In this document: in pieces, positions 56,549-64,000 of the stretch
How positions within the stretch are numbered: position 1 is the first letter of the stretch
How the letters are laid out: each line of letters opens with the position of its first letter
Origin: Telmatactis stephensoni
Lineage: Eukaryota > Cnidaria > Anthozoa > Actiniaria > Isophelliidae
Assembly (NCBI GenBank): GCA_029948255.1
Contig: JALIZF010001367.1
Location: forward strand, 62,001 to 126,000
Direction of reading: 5' to 3'
Length of the DNA: 64,000 bases
Program-made: the position numbers and the translations under genes
The notes under the pieces: generated by a model
Told to the model about the DNA's origin: nothing
What the model saw: the letters and a program-made list of their open reading frames with translations, nothing else
Database searches by the model: none

Positions 56549-59500
56549 ATGGCGGACGATGAAGAGACGGTAGAGACAGAACAGGTAAAACTAAAACTTG
56601 ATTTTTACTCACCAGAAAAAAATAAAAAATAAAAATATACACAATCAAATATTTAAATAGAACCTTTTGAGTTTACGAATTCATTGGAGAATTCAAAATC
56701 TAACGTCTTACATTGTGATATCTTTTCTTTTCTGTTGCCCTAATGAAGGCTGAAGAACCATCGACCAGCTCAGATGCTGGCAAGCGTAAAAGATTGTTTC
56801 ATAAGGAACGTAAGTTTTCTGTTTCGTTATTGCAAACAATGAGCTTCATAAAGATTGATCGACTGTTTGACATGTTGTCGTTAATAAACTTTTTAACAAG
56901 ACGCTAGTAGTATTTGAGTCGGCTAACTAAAAATAAAAATAAAGAAATAAAACTTAAGCCCAGCAAGTTGAAAAATAGGAGCTTTTTGTTGTTGTCGATC
57001 AACGGGTGATACCGGATCAAATGGTCCGTCTTTATCTGATCACTGTCAATTTGTCTGTCAGCAGCTACTAGACTAGTATGGCCTTTAATTGCAGGCCTTC
57101 TATTATCATGGGTATATTTATATATAAATTACAATAGCTGCCTCACTTGGTGCATTTGAAGATTGGTATCTTCCATCTGATTGGCCAGTTGAAGTTGAAG
57201 TGCAACTTGTGAAGGTCAAAGTCTAGATTCAAAATACACGACTAGTACAACTAGCAATTCTCAAAAAAATGCCTTGAATTTGCAAGGAAAGGTTACATGT
57301 AGATAAATATAAACTTTAACTTTAAATGTAACTTTTATTTGTAAATTTGAGGAATTTTTTTGTGTGGAATTGCATCGGTTGAGTGATCATCCTCAGGGAC
57401 CCAGGGCGAAAGGGAGGGGAAGGACCGGAGGGGGAGGGGGAGGGGGAAGGAAAGGAAAAGGGGAAAAGGACGCCCTGGGCGTTTGACTACCCCAAACCAT
57501 TTCCAACTGCAAAACTTAATCCTATTAGGGATATCCCACGTAAACAAGGTCATATAACAAAAATATCTGGCACATCTCAATTAACGCTTGGATGCTATGA
57601 CAGTTTAACATGTTTGTGTGTCAAGTTCTGCACACCGAGATCAGGCAAAATTTGGTATTAAAGTCTAACTTTTCCCGAATCCTGTGGGTAGCTTTGCAAA
57701 CACATCTTGTTTCTGAATAATTTTCGATACAACCAGCTTCTGTTTCTGTTTAAGGTTTTCACATGTCCGCTCGATTTGTTTAAGAGGTGTTGCAATGCGT
57801 GGGGTCAACTTGTTTACTTGTAATTTTAGACGAATCGAGCTCAACCGCACAAATGCTTCTGATTGGCCTAATTATAATTAAATTATAATGAGGCCAATCA
57901 GAGAGAGGATTAAGTTTTGCCTTTGGAAATGGTTTGGGGTAGTCAAACGCCCAGGGCATCCTTTTCCCCTTTTCCTTTCCTTCCCCCTCCCTCTCCCCCT
58001 CCGGTCCTCCCCCTCCCCCTTCGCCCTGGGTCCCCGAGGATGTTGAGTGATTTGATTGACATCCGTCTGAATTCAAGTTTCCAAAAAAGGCTTACAGCAA
58101 AGGCTTACAGCAATGGCTTTCAAATTTCCTGAATTCTGATTGGTCGACACACGGTCAGTATTCGGACCGCTGTCCCAGATGTTGTTTTGTTTGTTTTACA
58201 AAAACTCCTAAAAAGCAAAAAGAGAACAACCAGAATAAAATCAGAATTCCTTTTTTTGTGTTTTTAAGTATTTTTTTCTAATTAAAGCAAACGGATTTAT
58301 TTTGAAAGGTGGGTTAGCACTAATCCAGGATTCCAAAGGATTCCTTTAGACTTAACTCTGGTTTAGTGCTAACTACCTTAAAGCAACTGGGCCACTTTGA
58401 GCAACTGGGCCATGAAGTGTTAAAAGCCATTAAAGTTTCAAGATATTTTGTTTATCTGGACTTTATGACTTTATGATGTGAGGTCCAAGTTCAATTCTGT
58501 CAGATCACCTCACACTTATTTTGATTTCTTTCCATTGTGTAGCTTTAATTAGCTGATGTAAAGAGGGCGTAAAGAGCACACTGTCGGCTTTCTGGGAGGC
58601 CAGCATTCAGCTGAAGGAACTACTGATGCTAAAATAGTGCTTTTCCTTTGCTTTGCTTTACCATCCATAGCATGCTACATGAGGTTTTATGAACTCTACC
58701 ACAGGTTTTAACTCTTAGGTCAGCTTTTTGTAATTTGATTTATAAAATATTTGAGATATAACGCGCACACTGATTGGCTGGCTACCATGTTTATATCAGA
58801 GGACAGAGACATGGCTCGCTCAAAAAACGTCAAAAATATTTTATAAAAGCAATATAAAACGGTCGCTTATGTCTCTGTACTGTGATATAAACACTCTGGA
58901 AGATGTAGAGCACTCAAAAAGCAAGAGAAACACTCGGCTACGCCTCATGTTCCTAAGCTTGCTTTTCTCTTGCTCTACATCTTCCATCGTGTTTATATCA
59001 CAGTACAGAGACATGCGCGCGCGTTTTATATTCCTTAAATGAAAAAAAAATCAGATAATATCAAACCCTGAGAGTGAGCGAAAACCTCTGGTTTCCAGGG
59101 TAACTTCTGACATTCATTTGACATTAAGTCATGGCAGCAAGTGATTATAGACATTTATTTTCAGTTTGATTAATATGAATTTTTTTATCTTGCAAGTACG
59201 ATGTATGATGTATGGCTTTGGTGATGATCAGTGTCCTTACACAGAATCGGTGGATTTTCTTGAAGATCTGGTCATTGAATACATCACAGAAATGGTAACA
59301 TGAAGTATAATAGTTTTATTCCAAGGAAAAGAAAATGTGGGGCTTGTCAGTTCAGGTCCCAGTTCCACAAGGGGTTCATTATGTGCTATCAATAATTATT
59401 GATAGATTATTGGATAAAAGGTTATCCAGATATTAAATCATTCCAACGTACCACTTCTCAAACATAAATATGTTGGCAATATACTAAGTAGTGTGATCAC

Positions 59501-61669
59501 ACTAAACCCATGAAACAAATAGTACTAATTAGTACTAAATAACACTTGTCTAATTAAACAACAGAAAACAAATACTTTCGTACTATTCAGTGCTATTTAC
59601 TGACTACTTATAGTTCACGGATTTACAGCGCAAAGCCCAAAAGTATGACCAGCTATAATGTCTTCACATTCTTTTGAAAGAGCAATCATCCAATCAGCAG
59701 CTGGAGATTCTCTTATCTTATCTCTTATCTAAGCACTAATTGGAGGATGGTGAGACAAAAGTATGCAAATACATTAACACTGGTCACAGTTTTGAGATTT
59801 GCGCTGTAATGTGAGCACTCTTGTTTGTATTTTCAAATTATCCTCATCCCAAAACACTTCTTAGCTGGGCACAGGTGCCCTACTAATCGGGGAAACAATA
59901 ATTATTTTTGACTCAGGCGAGATATCAAGACACTATGGATACCAATAAGCCAGACTAGCTCTCAAAAGCAAGCAAAAATACTTCAAGGGAAACAATCCTT
60001 GTAGTCCTTATGACATGCCTGAACCTAACATATTGCCCAATTGTTCTATACAGACCTTGAAAGCAATGGAAGTGGGGAAAAAAGGCAAGGTTCATTGTGA
60101 AGATATAGTGTTTCTGATCAGGAAAGATCCAAAGAAGTATGCAAGGGTAAAGGTATGTGTATTCAGAGTAAGCTTGATACAAACTAAGTTAGTAATAATA
60201 AATATTTTATATAGCGTCAATATCCAAAGGTTTAACAATGCTTTACAATCATTCCCTAAAAACAATGTTACAAATAATAATTATTTGTTATGTTTTTGAT
60301 CATTTGTTATATCATCAGTGCACAGTGAGTGCACCCCGGGGGGGGGGGGGGACTCCTATATATAAGAGGACGGGGATGCTCGTCGGAATTTTTGAAAATG
60401 ACCCCTAAAAGGTACCTGAGTGGGAGTGGCAACAATTCATTTCTACCCCTAAAAGGTACCAATTCAAAAACAATAATAAAGGATTAAAGTAATGAAACAC
60501 TTTGTTATCGATGTGCTTTGAAGATTCAATTCAGATCATCGAAATCGTGCCTTTCATGCTTATTTTAGGTAGTTTATTTACCCCAAAACAGTCCCTAAAA
60601 GGTACCAGCTATGTCTTTAGTAGTCCAATTAAGTCTGAGACACCCTAAAAGGTACCAGATTGCAGATTTTGACCCCTAAAAGGTACGACGAGCATCCCCG
60701 TCCATTTACGATCGGAGTCCCCCCCCCGGGGAGTGCACAGCTTTCTGAAGCAAGCGGCCAGAGTTCGATTCCTGGTCACCTCACACTAGTTTTGACTTGT
60801 TTCCATTCTGTGTAGTTTTAAGTAACTTTAAATACCTTTGAAATGGAGCACCAGCTTCCTGGGAGCCCAGCTTAATTATTCTATCTGAAGGAACTATTGA
60901 TGCTAAACTCCATTATATCCAAGGGCGGATCCAGGGGGAGGGTCGCGGGGGTCAGGACCCCCTGTGTTTATCAATTGGAATTGGAACTTTATTTAACCAC
61001 GGTAAAAACATCAGTACATACAAATATATATATAACTATTATAATGATATAAAAAGTTTTAAAAATTGTATTAAACTGTTTTACATGTTTGCCGTGCGGG
61101 AAATGAATATGTCATGAATTTGCGACAGCAGTAATTTTTTTCTGTGAATTAAAAGACTCACTTTTAACATTCATTGAAATATCACTAAGCAATGCCAACC
61201 CTCTACCCATTCAGTTGTAAATATATTTTTGTTTCTAATAAAAAGTGTTAAAAAATCACTAGTCTAAGCAACTTAATGTCATATTTTCAGCGAGTTTCAA
61301 TGGCTTAAGACCTTTTCGTTTGGGTTCCCTGTTTGTAAACGTCACATGACCCCCACTTTTGAAAAATCCTGGATCCGCCCTTGATATCCTCTTCCATATA
61401 TTATGCTGATCATAGCAGTTTATACCAGCCTGATTGGTCTCATCAATTGAAATGAAGTTATATATGTTGTGTATTTATTTTTAATGTAATCATTTCAAAT
61501 ATTGTGCTTTACCTTTAAACTACAAATTTTTTTCAATTTTATCTCGCTGCAAAAATCTGAAATCTCACTGCTATTCATTTGTTTTTGTTAGGATCTTCTT
61601 ACAATGAACGAAGAACTTAAAAAGGCTCGAAAAGCCTTTGATGCTGAAAGCTATGGAGAGATCCCTTAG
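56549..61669 (+). CDS. TAF13: Transcription initiation factor TFIID subunit 13 (complete)
   Basis: Five exons (56549-56584, 56749-56809, 59197-59294, 60054-60152, 61592-61669) join in phase to 123 residues, against 124 in human TAF13. The protein is a histone-fold subunit of TFIID that pairs with TAF11 and works in RNA polymerase II pre-initiation complex assembly. The N-terminus is acidic (MADDEETVETEQ), then GKRKRLFHKELRCMMYGFGD opens the histone fold. DDQCPYTESVDFLEDLVIEY, KGKVHCEDIVFLIRKDPKKY and LLTMNEELKKARKAFD follow, all in the expected order. All splice sites are GT-AG. Introns 2 to 4 contain a Mutator-like element with a helicase fragment, two SINEs and two MITEs. The gene is divergent from parkin and convergent with the coiled-coil gene downstream. 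Confidence 0.97.
57388..58042. mobile_element. Mutator-like TIR element carrying a RecQ-type helicase fragment
   Basis: 655 bp with inverted arms of about 150 bp: catcctcagggacccagggc and a long GGAGGGGGAGGGGG run on the left, the CCCTCCCC complement and ccctgggtccccgaggatg on the right. TTGAGTGAT (9 bp) flanks both sides (57379-57387 and 58043-58051). The non-arm interior (about 57550-57890) carries the helicase fragment annotated separately. It lies in TAF13 intron 2. One solo arm of the same type is at 25427-25500. Confidence 0.85.
57665..57850 (-). pseudogene. RecQ-like helicase N-terminal fragment inside a TIR element
   Basis: A 61-codon minus-strand frame ends ...KQKQKLVVSKIIQKQDVF followed by AKLPTGFGKS and a stop. 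This matches the region from the upstream glutamine-rich segment to the Walker A motif (LPTGxGKS) of RecQ-family DNA helicases. Everything after motif I is missing, so it cannot be an active helicase. It is either a captured host exon or the remnant of a helicase encoded by an autonomous parent element. Confidence 0.6.
58482..58632 (+). mobile_element. tRNA-derived SINE, copy 3 (5'-truncated)
   Basis: Begins at a B-box-like aagttcaattctgtc, continues with the shared body (gatcacctcacacttatttt, tttccattgtgtagctttaa, ttctgggaggccagcattca) and ends gctgaaggaactactgatgc. Confidence 0.75.
58893..59045. repeat. Hairpin repeat shared with 55385-55545
   Basis: ctggaagatgtagagcactc pairs with its inverse ttgctctacatcttcca, followed by gtgtttatatcacagtacag and agacatgcgcgcgcg. 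The copy at 55385-55545 is nearly identical. A diverged tandem partner (ttatgtctctgtactgtgat) lies just upstream at 58862-58892. Confidence 0.75.
60335..60730. mobile_element. MITE with poly-G ends and internal AAAAGGTAC repeats
   Basis: 396 bp. Ends cccgggggggggggg-actcc and its inverse ggagtcccccccccggg, then gacggggatgctcgtcg against cgacgagcatccccgtc. Flanked by GAGTGCAC (60327-60334 and 60731-60738), an 8-bp duplication as in hAT elements. Inside, cccctaaaaggtac recurs five or six times at irregular spacing. TAF13 intron 4. Confidence 0.85.
60731..60905 (+). mobile_element. tRNA-derived SINE, copy 4
   Basis: gtgcacagctttctgaagca, then a good B-box (gagttcgattcctgg) and the family body (cacctcacactagttttgac, tttaaatacctttgaaatgg, ttcctgggagcccagctta) to ctgaaggaactattgatgct. 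Its 5' end coincides with the insertion site of the MITE at 60335-60730. Confidence 0.8.
60920..61383. mobile_element. TIR element with CAAGGGCGGATCCAGG ends
   Basis: Perfect inverted ends caagggcggatccagg and cctggatccgcccttg, with atatc(c) on both sides as target duplication. The interior holds actttatttaaccacggtaa and an AT-rich stretch. No ORF of note. It lies directly after the SINE. Confidence 0.75.
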
Positions 61670-62346
61670 CCACAACTGCTTAACAAAAAGCAGAATCCCT
61701 AAAATCCCATCCAATAATATAGTAATACATGCAGATTCAGTTGTGAAGATCTGCAAAGGACACTAATGTTGGTGGGGTTCTCTAAAATCAGCAGCAAATC
61801 TTATCAAAATAACCAAGGGGAATTTTAAACAATGCCTTGAAACAAGTGAAGATGCTATGATTTTGGTTAAAAATCATCTTTTTAAAGATCAACCTATTTT
61901 GAATAACATTTTATATTATCTTTTGAGTGTGATTCAAGATGTATATCAATTCATGTACTCAAAGAATATCTGAATTTAACCATGCCAAACTATAACCCTT
62001 TCCACTTACAACATGTAGTTTTTTCAAAAAGGGAAATTCATAAAAATAACTTTATCTATTTTGTGTTCAATGTTTTTCTGGGTATTTATCTACTACTAAT
62101 TCGATCAATATTTAAATACAAATTCATTACAAATGATTATTTCAATTTCAATTTGAATGTTGTGTGTGAGAGTACAGTGTCCCCCAATAAGTGCACAAGC
62201 ACTAGAACACATTCGATAGTTCAATAAACAGTTATTTATTTATCTTATTTACATGTATCTTACGTTGCTAATCTGCAACAGTTCATGTACAATCTGTATA
62301 CTTGATACTCCAGAAAAACACCAGAACTTCTCCACCGTCTCAAACT

Positions 62347-64000
62347 TTATGACTTGTCCTTTTTCTTTCTTAGTTTTAGCACATCAATTGCATTGATCTT
62401 TCTCCAAAGTTTTCTGAATAAAAGAAGACATTGTTTGAGTCTCTGTAAAAGGATGGGTGAGGTGGGGAGTTGTCATCCATCTAATATAAAATAGGCAGTA
62501 AGGATACTTGGTGAAATTTTCTATCCCAAAAAAATATGTAAAACTTTTCACACTCCCTTGGCATTCTGATGTAAGAGTAACCCTAGGTTATAAACCATTG
62601 GTAAAGTGTAGTCAATATCTTTAAATCGGTACAATGGAATTTAAAATAATGTTGGTCTAGCTGCTGAACCAATGGCAAGTAAATGTTGTACAAACCTTGC
62701 ATCACTGTCATTAGTGTTAGATTTCTCCAGTAGTTCCTCTAGTTCTTTTTCCAGTTCCTACAACATGACAAGTAAGATGTAGGCTGTGATATAAATGGCA
62801 GTTTGTTTAAACAAAATTCATTATATTACTATTAATAGTGACTGCCAATGTTATAGGGACAACTTAGAAACTGTTGTATTAGAACATGTCTTATAATGTA
62901 TCAAATTAATACACGTCAGTGATATTGATTTTCAGCCAATCACTGAAAGAACCAATGAGATAAGTCAACACATTGACCAAAGCAAATGTCTTGTGATTTG
63001 AAGATAAAAATTGCAAGCAGTCATTCCAGACCCACAAAAATGCTTTTTCACGTACTTATCTTTAACTTTTCGTATTCATTTTATACAATGATTTTAGAAA
63101 AACTCAAAGAAGGAACTTCTAGTGGTACTTTTGATAACCAGTTAATTTTACATGACTTTTCAATTGAAATGGGAATATACCCTGGTTTACGTTTTTTTTA
63201 TATTACTCTGTCAAGCTTTTGGATGTCGTACTTAAACCATCAATGCTAACCAGTGATTGTATAAAATGCTATTGTTCAGTTGTCTTTCTATGTCAATCAC
63301 CAGTCTTGATAATTTATATACGTATATACTCCATACTTACTACAATTGATTGCTCCAAAAACTCATTTTGTTTAAGAAGCTTTTGAATATCAACCTACAT
63401 ATCAAAAAATAAAAATAAATAAAAAAGAACACAAGATACCTTAAGATGACTATTTTACTACTATATTGAGCAATATTTCTCTAGAGGGAGATTTAGCATT
63501 CCCTTAGTTTATTGTTTTTTTAGGGAAAAGATAATTTTTACTATGGTTACCAACAATACACAAGACATTTTATTGAGAGTGAAATTTAGGGATTTCCACA
63601 AACTCACTAAAATGTGCTAATTAAAATTGTGTTGTTACTTTATCCTAATGATGCTTTATTGTAAAATACATTGCAGCCAGAAGGCTGAATTGCGTATTAA
63701 ATAGGAATAAATTATAAATAATAATATCAAAAATAAATATCTTAGGCTATTCAGATCTATAAATTACAAAAGAGCATACTAGTATCATGGTCAATTGTAC
63801 TGATTCCATAAGATGGGTTTTTCTATTCCTTGGGCTTCCTGGAGTGGTTGCTCAACCAATGACAGTACAAAGGAGTAACTATGACTAAATATGGGATCAG
63901 ACTAGTCAATGGTACAGCTCTTCATAGTTTTTTACCTCAGTCTCCTTGATACATTGTTCAAGGTGCTGACACACAGAAATAGGCACACATTTGTCTTTCT
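62347..64000 (-). CDS. Unidentified coiled-coil protein, C-terminal exons
   Basis: Four phase-consistent exon segments on the minus strand: 64000-63936 (partial, frame KDKCVPISVCQHLEQCIKET), 63394-63341 (VDIQKLLKQNEFLEQSIV), 62757-62696 (ELEKELEELLEKSNTNDSDA) and 62413-62347 (KLWRKINAIDVLKLRKKKDK and stop). All junctions are GT-AG. The sequence is helical and heptad-like (QKLL, FLEQ, LEKELEELLEK) with a basic C-terminus. It resembles small coiled-coil subunits of kinetochore, centrosome or trafficking complexes, but I do not recognise a family and assign no function. The N-terminal part lies beyond the window. The gene is convergent with TAF13, 0.68 kb apart. Confidence 0.65.

Overview
The window is eukaryotic nuclear DNA from an animal, most likely a cnidarian and probably a hexacoral. 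It is AT-rich, with multi-exon genes joined by clean GT-AG introns and a heavy load of short inverted-repeat elements. The conserved genes TIPRL, parkin and TAF13 are metazoan. The other recognisable genes (a class V PLP enzyme of the isopenicillin N epimerase-like group, a fibrinogen-like secreted protein, and a RING/B-box/FN3 TRIM) are of kinds common in cnidarian genomes. The species assignment is inference. Exon models below were built by hand from codon phase, splice consensus and remembered family motifs, with no database search.

Layout. 1.4-6.8 kb: TIPRL (-), C-terminus off the window. 6.8-10.9 kb: PLP enzyme (+), head-to-head with TIPRL and with start codons only 56 to 134 bp apart. 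13.8-17.3 kb: secreted fibrinogen-like protein with a Pro/Gln-rich repeat region (-). 18.6-25.3 kb: TRIM protein (-). 25.8-34.1 kb: a transposon graveyard. It holds a three-layer nested repeat, a 5'-truncated non-LTR retrotransposon broken by a hAT-like MITE, a small zinc/coiled-coil ORF, and a second retrotransposon with a restriction-like endonuclease that lies inside an (ATT)n tract and is itself split by a 1.8 kb Mutator-like element. 34.9-55.3 kb: parkin (-), complete in ten coding exons (442 aa). Its large intron carries an intronless Myb/SANT-like gene on the other strand, a minisatellite made from the end of that gene, and an 18-unit 69-bp satellite. 56.5-61.7 kb: TAF13 (+), complete (123 aa), divergent from parkin. 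62.3-64 kb: C-terminal exons of an unidentified coiled-coil protein (-), convergent with TAF13.

The host genes are unrelated housekeeping, quality-control and secreted-protein genes; no operon-like or defence-like cluster is present. The most unusual content is in the mobile and repetitive DNA: elements inserted in elements with readable target-site duplications, a transposon that appears to have captured a RecQ-like helicase fragment, a retrotransposon family that seems to target (ATT)n repeats, and a dispersed tRNA-derived SINE family. I did not find a convincing new multi-gene system.
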